A DNA stretch of 44,371 nucleotides from Bacillota bacterium (GTDB taxonomy: Bacteria > Bacillota > Clostridia > Oscillospirales > Ruminococcaceae), in NCBI GenBank assembly GCA_023431215.1, contig JAEYXR010000071.1:1-44371 (forward strand), given 5' to 3'. A program made the translations under genes and the position numbers. Within the stretch, counting starts at the first letter, position 1. Each line of letters starts with the position of its first letter. Shown piece after piece: positions 25,401 to 32,351 of this stretch. The notes beneath the pieces were generated by a model. That model saw only the letters and a program-made list of their open reading frames with translations, did not search any database and was not told the origin of the DNA.

Positions 25401-26211
25401 TAGTGCTGCCTATGGTTTCCACCAAAATCTCGTAGTCTCCACGGTTGCCCCTTAGGCGAATGCGGGGGTTTTTGTGCCCTGCCAAAGGCTGCAACAGCTT
25501 TGGAATCAGCTCTTCACCCAGTTGAGCAGCACGCAGAATACGCTGAGCGGTGCTTACATGGGCAGATACGGCTGTTGCTGCGTGCGCTGTGGCCACGGCG
25601 GCGCCTCCCTGCTGAGGGGCTGCCTGTATGCGGTAGGGTTCAAAAAGCTCCCGTACTTTACCGCTGAAGGTGGTGGCAAGCTCACTGGGCGTGGAGGGCA
25701 TTACCAGCATCAATTGCTTTTTAGCAGATATTGCATAGCCTTGGATCAGACCATTGTGATTATACAACGGCACTGCACCCTGAGGAAAAGTAGAGAAGGC
25801 AGTAATATCTGTCTCTGTAAGCACCTTGCCGGTTTTTGCAGCATAGGCACGCACCATGGCAGCCGCCTGGGTATCCTGCCGCAAGGTAAGACCAAGACCC
25901 TGGCTCAGAACGTTGGCAACGGTGGCGGCAGAAGCAGCTTCAGGGCTGCACAAAAGCACCACCACGCTGTTTTGCCGGGCAGAATCCCGAACAATGGCAA
26001 AAAGATGGTCAGAACTGGTACCTGCCTGGATATAGCCGCTGCAGCTTACACCCAAAGCACCAAGTTCACCGCTTAAATACTGTGAAGATGCCTCAAAGAA
26101 GGACTGGTAGTTTTCGGCTCCAACAGCAATGAGTTCTGCATTTATGGCAAACACATCCTTTAAAGTCAGAATAATTTCATAGGGCAGCATTTGAAAAAGC
26201 GTATGCTGCAC
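22402..26211 (-). CDS. Fusion of CinA-like protein and class B sortase with repeats and Ser-rich tail
   Basis: A protein of 1269 residues. Residues 23-195 resemble the CinA MoCF-like domain (NAELIAVGAEN) but lack GTELLLG and TGGLGPT. About 225-300 is the middle region. 310-430 is the CinA C-terminal amidase-like domain with AVAESGTGG (normally AESCTGG; the Ser is kept), LAITGTLEEKSG and PGTIHVAL. A basic linker leads to a transmembrane helix (527-548). The class B sortase domain (about 580-775) has H655 (YAHNMNDG), C752 (LSTCDY) and R763/R766. Then come helical repeats (820-1130) and a Ser-rich tail (from 1201). GTG at 26211 has no clear ribosome binding site. M509 (24687) has AAAGGAAAC upstream and could start a free sortase. 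Confidence 0.85.
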   Translation of the reverse strand: MQHTLFQMLPYEIILTLKDVFAINAELIAVGAENYQSFFEASSQYLSGELGALGVSCSGYIQAGTSSDHLFAIVRDSARQNSVVVLLCSPEAASAATVANVLSQGLGLTLRQDTQAAAMVRAYAAKTGKVLTETDITAFSTFPQGAVPLYNHNGLIQGYAISAKKQLMLVMPSTPSELATTFSGKVRELFEPYRIQAAPQQGGAAVATAHAATAVSAHVSTAQRILRAAQLGEELIPKLLQPLAGHKNPRIRLRGNRGDYEILVETIGSTKNEAEAICQDAVDQIRRLLGVYLYSENDQPMERAARDELLRHNMTIAVAESGTGGHLAQLLTKADPTGRLVQYAVIAANHQAKHEKLGISEKFLSSCGGVSRQTAAAMALGACKQGQTKLGLAITGTLEEKSGARSKIKPGTIHVALTDGEHVWVRTMQLDAGSDKEDMRSLAVLQAMNMARLYGLHYPQVMPGGMTPQEATTSGGQKQSFMAGILPTNKSKGSTGSAVAVRKKETETMNLFQKIRAGKLDKNDWIRIGVLALCVVVFIGCLVYIGSVYMESHTNAKLNEDLTSLFEKEVDPDEVEGYPAGYLAKFASLYAQNQDVAGWIKIENTKVNYVVVQTDNNEFYERRDFSKADNQHGVPFVDFRVAQREPSTNTVIYAHNMNDGQMFGELLNYKSLAYYREHPLISYDSVYYEGQYKIFGVVVCKKDDPDFSYHNFIEPTTDAEMKDFVGKVRERSILNTKVDVVPGDKLLTLSTCDYTFKSNTGDRIARFVVFARKVRDGESTQVDTAGATINTNPVMPQEWYDKLAKDQEAERAQQAAQEAAAALEKWLTEDEKANLSAEEKKLIAERRQADAKKYLTYDEQEDGYLNLKEKIYLIDERKTDFSLLLYSDEQGLSLNKRINLVAERKDEALKYLTSSELYSLGSYDKVLKAIEEKKAASQSYAKWLTASEIASMSDSQKQSLMAQRKKQAQDAGLTEAEIAAAKDWAEIQQLIATKGEKTQFVAANAPYLNSSESSKTLTELKALVSERKAIAAEAGLTEAEIKACKNWDALKKVIDNKTAAQKADFIAANAPYLNSSESSKSLSDLKVLVNERKAQATAVGLTEAEIKACKNWDALQAAIKTKVEQANAAAAAEKAAKDAFLADRYKMKFISIDTAAATSKQLEENFKKNEAYALSKLTSDEIASCSSWTQIQKLMKDKEAASSSSSSQSSSSSISSSSSSSSSSSSSSSSEAPPPSSSSSGSSSGSSSDGGTSSNEPSADSTSQNSSST
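22830..23298 (-). repeat. Tandem 63-65-codon repeats in the sortase tail
   Basis: Three copies start with GLTEAEI at residues 972, 1035 and 1100 (23298, 23109 and 22914). Shared parts are GLTEAEIKACKNWDAL and FIAANAPYLNSSESSK. Copies 2 and 3 are closest; the third is partial. They look like helical spacer modules outside the membrane. Confidence 0.8.
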
Positions 26212-26310
26212 AATCTATTAAAAAGCCCGGGCAAATAAAGTGTTTTGCCAAAGACTTGTAAACAAAGGAGACAAGTTATAATCGCTATAACTCTTTAGGC
26301 ACACATGATA

Positions 26311-27504
26311 TTAAAACTGTTTGCCATAGTTAGGAGAAAGCACCAAAAGCTCTGCTTCGTCAATTGCCTGCTGAATCAAAGCCGGATCCAGAGCCATCTC
26401 GTTTTCTACTGCTGCAACAGCATCCAGCTTTGGTTTGGTTTTGGGATGACGGGGTGTAAAGACGGTGCAGCAGTCCTCGTAGGGAAGAATGGCAGTTTCA
26501 AAGGTATCTATCTTTCGCGCAATGGCAATAATCTCTTCTTTATCCATGCCAATGACAGGACGCAAAACAGGCAGGGTGGTGACAATATCGGTACAGCCAA
26601 TTGCCTGCAGGGTTTGGCTGGCAACCTGCCCGACGCTTTCACCAGTGACAAGGCCGCCGCAGCCTTCCCGCAGGGCGATGCCCTCGGCAATGCGCATCAT
26701 GACACGGCGCATAATAAGAGTAAAGTAATCCTCGGGGCATTTGTCTTTGATAATCTCTTGGATATGGGTAAAGGGTACCACAAACAATCTGATCTTGCCG
26801 GTATAAGGCAGCAGTTTTTCTGCAAGGGTAATTACCTTTTGGCGGGCACGGTCACTGGTATAGGGGGGGCTTGCAAAATGCACCGCACACAGCTCCAAAC
26901 CACGCTTGGCAATCATATAGCCTGCCACAGGGCTGTCAATGCCGCCGGAAAGTAGCAAAGCAGCCTTGCCGCCGGTGCCCACGGGAATACCGCCTGCACC
27001 GGGGAGCTGGTCTACATGCACATAAGCGGCAAACTCACGAACCTCTACCGTAACGGTAACCTGAGGATCGTTGACATCCACTTTTAGGTGGGGAAAAGCA
27101 CGCAGCAGGGTTGCACCCAACTCACGGCAAATCTCGGGGGAACCCATGGGGAAGCTTTTGTCACTGCGTTTGGCATTTACCTTAAAGGTGCGGGCGCGGC
27201 GCAGTTGGGGAGCCAGATACTCCACCGACTTTTGCTGAATATCGGCAAAATCTTTTTCTACAATGGCGGAGCGGCATAATGCCACAATGCCAAACACGGT
27301 CTGAAGACGCTCAAGGACCAAAGGAATATCGGCCTCTTCATCCAGAGGCTGTACATAAATGGTGGACTGGCTTTTCCAAATTTTAAAATCTCCCAAGTCT
27401 ACCAAACGGCGGCGCATATTTTTTATCATCACATCCTCAAAGCTGTGACGATTCAGTCCCTTAAGGGCAATTTCACCGCATTTTACCAAGATAAGCTCTT
27501 TCAT
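26311..27504 (-). CDS. thiI: tRNA 4-thiouridine synthase ThiI
   Basis: A 397-residue protein with an N-terminal ferredoxin-like and THUMP domain (to about 165; AKRSDKSFPM is typical) and a PP-loop ATPase domain with LLSGGIDSPVAG (SGGIDS at 186-191). The sulfur-accepting region is ILPYEDCCTVFTP (C345, C346). No rhodanese domain follows, as is common in Firmicutes, where a dedicated desulfurase hands over sulfur. It makes s4U8 in tRNA. It lies 123 bp after the cysteine desulfurase gene on the same strand, the usual pair. AGGA precedes the ATG at 27504. Confidence 0.94.
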   Translation of the reverse strand: MKELILVKCGEIALKGLNRHSFEDVMIKNMRRRLVDLGDFKIWKSQSTIYVQPLDEEADIPLVLERLQTVFGIVALCRSAIVEKDFADIQQKSVEYLAPQLRRARTFKVNAKRSDKSFPMGSPEICRELGATLLRAFPHLKVDVNDPQVTVTVEVREFAAYVHVDQLPGAGGIPVGTGGKAALLLSGGIDSPVAGYMIAKRGLELCAVHFASPPYTSDRARQKVITLAEKLLPYTGKIRLFVVPFTHIQEIIKDKCPEDYFTLIMRRVMMRIAEGIALREGCGGLVTGESVGQVASQTLQAIGCTDIVTTLPVLRPVIGMDKEEIIAIARKIDTFETAILPYEDCCTVFTPRHPKTKPKLDAVAAVENEMALDPALIQQAIDEAELLVLSPNYGKQF

Positions 27505-27627
27505 AAATTCCTGTGTTCTCCTCTAAAAAATCACATAGTAATAGTACGAACAAAAGCCGGCAGTTATTGCATACAGGCCAAAATTTTCTTAATGCCCATT
27601 GGGTGGCAAACCCCTGAATAAAAATCC

Positions 27628-28764
27628 TTAGTTGCTACGGGCAATTTCCTGCATGCCCTGACGCAACCGCGCACAAAATTCATCAATTTCTTCTATGGTG
27701 TTATAGCGGCAAAGGCTTACCCGCAAAGCACTGTCAATGGCCTTAGGGGAAAGCTCCATGGCAGAAAGAACATGGCTTTTTGCTCCCTTGGAACAGGCCG
27801 ATCCGCTGGAAACATAGATGCCAAACTGCTCAAGATAATGGATAAACACCTCGGAGCGAATACCTTGGGCAGAAAGGTTTACAATATAAGGTGCACCATT
27901 TTGGGGTGAATTGATGCAAACCCCCTCCAATTGGCAGATATTTTCTTTGAGATGACCGCTAAGCTGGCGGAAAAGCGCGGTGTTCTCTTTGCGGGAGCGC
28001 CACATTTGCGCAGCAGCTTCGGCAAAGCCGCAGATTCCCGGGACATTCTCAGTGCCTGGGTGCAGTCCTTTTTCCTGTGCAGAGCCAAAGGTAAGGGGGG
28101 TCAGGCGAACGCCCTTGGCTGCATACAGCAGCGCAACGCCCTTGGGACCGTGTATTTTATGAGCACAGGCAGAAATCATGTCCACATTCCAGCTTTTGGG
28201 GGTTACGGGGAGTTTGCAAAAGCTCTGGACACAATCACTGTGCACCAAGGCTTTGGGGTTTTTATCCTTTACAGCCCACGCAATGGTTTCCAGATCATTG
28301 ATGGCACCGGTTTCACTGTTCACATGCATCACCGACACCAGCGTGGTTTGATTGTCTACCGCATCGGCAATGGCCTGAGGGTCCACCGAGCCGTCACTGC
28401 GGGGCGCTACATAGGTTACCTGATATCCCAGACTTTCCAGGTGCTTGCCGCAGGCCATCACCGAGCTGTGCTCGATGGCGGTGGTGACAATTTTTTTGCC
28501 GCTGTGCCTTGCGGAAAGAGCAGCACCCACAACAGCCAGACTGTTGGATTCACTGCCGCTGGAGGTAAAAACCACCTCAGTGGGCTGAACCCCCAAGATG
28601 GACGCCATGGTCTGTCGAGCATCTGCTACGGCACGCTCTGCCAAAAAGCCCTTGCGGTGCAGGGATGAGGGGTTGCCGAATTCTTCGGTCATCATGTTGC
28701 AAACAGTTTGAGCCACCTCGGGGGAAACCCGTGTGGTAGCGCTGTTATCTAAATAAATCTCCAA
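27628..28764 (-). CDS. Cysteine desulfurase (NifS/IscS-like)
   Basis: A 378-residue PLP enzyme. TTG at 28764 (MEIYLDNSATTRVSPEV) is used: the family starts here, and GGAAGGAG lies 12 bp upstream. Residues seen are TSSGSESNSLA (67-77), H99 (IEHSS), H147 in MHVNSETGAIND, K203 in CAHKIHGPKG (PLP lysine), and C324 in SSGSACSKG (persulfide cysteine). It takes sulfur from cysteine and probably serves ThiI next to it; a role in Fe-S assembly is possible but no iscU is present. The TTG start may lower expression. Confidence 0.93.
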   Translation of the reverse strand: MEIYLDNSATTRVSPEVAQTVCNMMTEEFGNPSSLHRKGFLAERAVADARQTMASILGVQPTEVVFTSSGSESNSLAVVGAALSARHSGKKIVTTAIEHSSVMACGKHLESLGYQVTYVAPRSDGSVDPQAIADAVDNQTTLVSVMHVNSETGAINDLETIAWAVKDKNPKALVHSDCVQSFCKLPVTPKSWNVDMISACAHKIHGPKGVALLYAAKGVRLTPLTFGSAQEKGLHPGTENVPGICGFAEAAAQMWRSRKENTALFRQLSGHLKENICQLEGVCINSPQNGAPYIVNLSAQGIRSEVFIHYLEQFGIYVSSGSACSKGAKSHVLSAMELSPKAIDSALRVSLCRYNTIEEIDEFCARLRQGMQEIARSN

Positions 28765-29319
28765 TGTGGAAACAAACTCCTTCCGGTTGAGGCAGCGCCG
28801 CAGCAATTAACCAAGGCAAAGCCGAAAAATATGAAGCGATGTATTTAACGCCAGAGCAACAGGATACTTTCAGTTACAAAATACTGCCCTATAAAAATCC
28901 ATACTTTTCAAGTATACTCCAAAAAAGGGCTTGGTTCAATGTAAAAGCGGGTGCTTTAGCCGAAAAACTGAGCTTTTTATCAGTATACCGAAAAAAATAT
29001 GCAAGAGTGTGAACTGGTTGAAAAAAGTAGAATAATACTTTCTAAAAAAGGACTGGCAAAATTTTTCTTTGGGTGCAAAACGGCTGATTGTAACCCTTGG
29101 CCAGCTGTTTTTATCATAACATTCTAATTTTTGTCTCTTTTTTTAAAATTTGACTTTTAAATTACTAAATTTTTCAGTAAAATAGAAGCATTGAGCTTTG
29201 TACAATGAGTTGTCCGGCAAGAAAGTTTTTGTGATAAAAGTATTGCCCCGGCTGCCATGTTGCAAAGAACAGATTTTAGTGGGTAATGAAGTTTATGCCC
29301 AATCTAAGGAGGACCATTG
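28765..29319. other. Divergent intergenic region, desulfurase / OppA-like gene
   Basis: 555 bases, AT-rich, with no ORF worth reporting. It must hold both promoters. A palindrome ATACTT-TTC-AAGTAT at 28901-28915 lies about 140 bp before the desulfurase start. TTGACT (29150) and TAAAAT (29178) on the plus strand are 22 bp apart, too far for a good promoter. No structured RNA was recognised. Confidence 0.5.
28901..28915. promoter_or_regulatory. Palindrome upstream of cysteine desulfurase
   Basis: ATACTT-TTC-AAGTAT is a 6-3-6 perfect inverted repeat. A second ATACTTT occurs at 28864. It could be the site of an Rrf2-type (IscR/CymR-like) regulator of sulfur genes; this is only suggested by position. 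Confidence 0.35.
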
Positions 29320-31155
29320 ATGAAACGAACCGTAGCGCTGCTGTTGGCGGCGTCGCTGGCTTTGCTGTGCGGTTGTGCAAAACAACCGGTACAAGAGAGC
29401 ATCCTGCCTGCCAAAGCAGAGGCTTTGAATATTCAGCTGGGGGCAGAGCCTCTGACCCTTGACCCTACGTTTTGCCAAGATCCGGACACAGCCACCTATA
29501 TCAGCCATCTGTTTGAGGGTTTGACCACCCTTAACGAAAACGGCGAGGTAGTTCCCGGTGCGGCAAAAAGCTGGGAAATAACCAAGAACGACGAGGGCTT
29601 GCCGGTTATTACATTTACCTTGGACGAAGCCGCACGCTGGAGTGATGGACAGGCTGTAGAGGCCAAAGACTTTGTTTATGCCTGGGAGCGTGCCTTAAAT
29701 CCGGCAACGGAATCTCCCGAGGCGTATCAGCTTTACCCAATCAAAGGGGCTCGCGCCATGAAAAAGGGAGAAGCGGCGGCGGATGAAAAAGCTGATGCTG
29801 AGGCCAAAAGCCCCTTGCAGGCAGAAGCTGTGGATGAAAGCACGCTAAAGGTAACCCTGGAGGGTGACTATCCATACTTTTTAGAGCTGTGCGCATCTTC
29901 GCCGGTTTACTTCCCCTTAAGAGAGGATGTTGTTACCCAGCACCCTGAAACATGGACCAACGACAGCAAAACTCTCATTGGAAACGGCGCCTATACTCTG
30001 GCTCAGTGGACCCACGACGGAAGCATTCGTATGATTCAAAATGACAGATACCGTGCTGCTGAAGCCATTTCACAGCCGGAATTGAATTTTGTGCTTACAG
30101 CCGATGCCGATGCTGTCTATGCCGCCTTTGAACAAGGGCAGCTGCAGTTTGCGGACACTCTTTCACTCCTGAAAGCAGAAGAAGCCAAGGAAAAGGGTGT
30201 TTATAAGGTGCTGCCTCGAATGGGAGCCTACGCACTGATGTTTAATACCAAGAGTGAAACAGTGAAAGATGCCCAGGTGCGTCAGGCGCTCTCCCTTTCT
30301 ATTGACCGGGCAACCTTAGCCGCTGATGTTTTGGCTGACGGCAGCATACCTGCAGGTGCACTGGTGCCGGAAGGTGTACCGGGCAGCAAGTCGGGGCAGG
30401 ATTTTCGTACCGAGGCCGGCAGCTATTGCACCACCTATGCCTCCGGATACGCACCGCAGCTGCAAATTGCCAAGGAACTGCTAAAGGAAGCGGGACACGA
30501 AAACGGCAAGGGGTTGTCTGCCATTCGGTTTTTGACCACCGACACCGAAGGCAACATAAAAATTGCAGAGGCCATTAAAGCTATGTGGGCCTCCGTTGGC
30601 ATCAAAACCGAGATTATGGCCGTAAGTTGGAACGACTATGCCACAGCGCGTAACGAAGGAGATTTTGATGTTGCACGCTACAGCTTTGCAGCGGCCGGTC
30701 ATACCGACCCACTTGCATTGCTGGATTTATGGGTCAGCAACAGCACCCTTAACCTTGCCGGCTACAAAAATGACCGTTTCGATGCGCTGATTGCCGCTGC
30801 CTACAGCGGAGAAGAGATTCCCGCTGAAAAATCAGTGGAAGAAAAGGTTGAGGAAACCAAAGAGGAACCGGAAGCGACCAAACCCGCTGACGGCACACAG
30901 CAGGCTGAAAAAACACCCACGGAAGAAGAAAAAGCCGAAGCTGAAGCCAAGGCTGCACAGGCTGCCGCAGATGCAGCACGTGCACAGCGCATGAGTTATC
31001 TTCATGAGGCAGAAGGCCTGCTGGTTGCCAAGGATGCAGTTGTTGTGCCTCTATATTTCTATCCCGATGCCGTTTTGTACGACTATCAACTTAGTGGCGT
31101 AGTGTTCTCCCCCCTTGGAACCCGCTGGTTTGGTCATGCAAGCTGGCAAAAATAA
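29320..31155 (+). CDS. Extracellular solute-binding lipoprotein, OppA family
   Basis: A 611-residue protein with a lipoprotein signal (LALLCGCAKQ). The family 5 binding fold starts LNIQLGAEPLTLDPTFCQDPDTATYI, then YISHLFEGLTTLNENGEVVPGAAKSWE, and RWSDGQAVEAKDFVYAWERALNP, typical of oligopeptide-binding proteins. Two low-complexity insertions rich in Glu, Lys and Ala are seen at about 147-170 and 505-560. ATG at 29320 follows AAGGAGGACC. No oppBCDF genes are near, so it must work with a transporter encoded elsewhere or act as a free receptor. A strong hairpin follows at 31188. Confidence 0.9.
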   Translation: MKRTVALLLAASLALLCGCAKQPVQESILPAKAEALNIQLGAEPLTLDPTFCQDPDTATYISHLFEGLTTLNENGEVVPGAAKSWEITKNDEGLPVITFTLDEAARWSDGQAVEAKDFVYAWERALNPATESPEAYQLYPIKGARAMKKGEAAADEKADAEAKSPLQAEAVDESTLKVTLEGDYPYFLELCASSPVYFPLREDVVTQHPETWTNDSKTLIGNGAYTLAQWTHDGSIRMIQNDRYRAAEAISQPELNFVLTADADAVYAAFEQGQLQFADTLSLLKAEEAKEKGVYKVLPRMGAYALMFNTKSETVKDAQVRQALSLSIDRATLAADVLADGSIPAGALVPEGVPGSKSGQDFRTEAGSYCTTYASGYAPQLQIAKELLKEAGHENGKGLSAIRFLTTDTEGNIKIAEAIKAMWASVGIKTEIMAVSWNDYATARNEGDFDVARYSFAAAGHTDPLALLDLWVSNSTLNLAGYKNDRFDALIAAAYSGEEIPAEKSVEEKVEETKEEPEATKPADGTQQAEKTPTEEEKAEAEAKAAQAAADAARAQRMSYLHEAEGLLVAKDAVVVPLYFYPDAVLYDYQLSGVVFSPLGTRWFGHASWQK

Positions 31156-31187
31156 GCAGTATAAAAATGAATCTAGCAAAAACTACA

Positions 31188-31224
31188 ACAAGGGCTTTAG
31201 AACGTATTGTTCTAAAGCCCTTGT
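31188..31224. terminator. Perfect 16-bp hairpin between convergent genes
   Basis: ACAAGGGCTTTAGAAC pairs with its complement around GTATT. No T run follows on the plus strand; on the minus strand TGTAGTTTTTG follows. It lies between the OppA-like gene and yfbR and is probably a shared terminator. Confidence 0.65.
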
Positions 31225-31328
31225 AGGTGTGTAATGCTTATTTTAACAAAGACAAAGAAGATAGTGTGGCCTGTCATCGTCAATACAAGCTTGTAAAGCA
31301 GTAAGCGGTGTGTACTATGGAAAAGGTT

Positions 31329-31898
31329 TTACAGTTCGTCCAGTGTCAGGCTATATGCAGGAATAAAATCCCGCACAAAGATTTCTACCTCTGGTAAATT
31401 CATGCGGCTCAGGGCTTTCAGAGTGGTTTCATAGGCTCGGTCAAACTCGCAGTTGCCCATCTTGCGCTCCTCAATACACTTAATCAGCGCCGACAGCTTG
31501 TCCGCTGCTTTGACAATGGGTGCATACTCCGGGTCTATTGTAAACCATGGTTCAAAATCGGGCAGCAGCTCCCCCGGCAAGCGGGAAAGGAGTCGTCCTG
31601 CTGCCTGGTGCTCTACCTCTTTGTATGCCTCGGTAAGTACTTCGTTTTTATATTTGACCGGGGTGGGCATATCCCCCGTGAGAATTTCGGTGCAGTCGTG
31701 ATACATGGCGTACAGCACAGCTTTTCCACAATCCAGATTTCCGCCAAAGCTGCGGTTGCGGATGGAGCAAAGGGCATGGGTTATGTAAGCAACATCCAGA
31801 GTATGCTCACTGATATTTTCACGGCCAACACTGCGCATCAGCCCCCAGCGGTTAATATATTTCATTCTTCCCAGCATGGCAAAAAAGCTATGGGGCAT
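31329..31898 (-). CDS. yfbR: YfbR-type 5'-deoxynucleotidase (HD domain)
   Basis: A 189-residue HD-domain protein close to E. coli YfbR along its length: FFAMLGRMKYINRWGLMRSV, ENISEHTLDVA, LYAMYHDCTEILTGDMPTPVKY, and KAADKLSALIKCIEE. The metal residues H (SEHT), HD (YHD) and D (AADKLSA) are present. It removes phosphate from deoxyribonucleoside 5'-monophosphates. ATG at 31898 follows AAAGGAGAT; the longer frame above it is not used. It stands alone on the minus strand. Confidence 0.92.
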   Translation of the reverse strand: MPHSFFAMLGRMKYINRWGLMRSVGRENISEHTLDVAYITHALCSIRNRSFGGNLDCGKAVLYAMYHDCTEILTGDMPTPVKYKNEVLTEAYKEVEHQAAGRLLSRLPGELLPDFEPWFTIDPEYAPIVKAADKLSALIKCIEERKMGNCEFDRAYETTLKALSRMNLPEVEIFVRDFIPAYSLTLDEL

Positions 31899-32351
31899 AA
31901 ACACATCTCCTTTATTTCTATCTTTTTGCACATCAACCTTTGGTCGAAATAGAAAGCTTCACCTTATCATAGCACGGTCATAAATAATCGGCAACTGCCA
32001 ATTGCCAAGAGTATTGGCTGCCCCAAATTTATCAAAATTGATACAGGTAAAATGATGGTTTTAGCATATAATAATCTTTTTAAGGCAAACCACCATGTTT
32101 TATCATAGGGAAAATGTGGTATAATAAGCTACGTATGGTCATGATAGTTTTATATGCTGGCTTTTCTGATCTTTTGTATGTGTTGAGGGTTTTGATAGCA
32201 ACCGGGTTTGCCTGTAATGAACAAACCAAATTTGCATCATTTCTAAGGCGGCTCAAAATGCTTTCGCCGGTTTTTTCATCAAAAAATCAAATATTAAAGT
32301 ATTTGCCGTCGTAATGTAAGATGTATCAAAATAACCCCCCGAAGGGAGAGA
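31899..32351. other. Intergenic region yfbR / yfhO
   Basis: 453 bases without a credible gene; a 66-codon frame at 32114-32314 has no ribosome binding site. The plus-strand extended -10 TGGTATAAT at 32117-32125 is the best promoter for yfhO, which would give a leader of about 220 nt. A second TATAAT lies near 32069. No clear hairpin terminator. Confidence 0.5.
32117..32125 (+). promoter_or_regulatory. Extended -10 upstream of yfhO
   Basis: TGGTATAAT is a consensus extended -10; no good -35 lies 17 bp upstream. It would drive the yfhO-dus transcript. Confidence 0.5.

Noticed and set aside
32114..32314. 66-codon frame before yfhO
   Set aside because: No ribosome binding site and no recognisable protein; its start lies on the predicted yfhO promoter.
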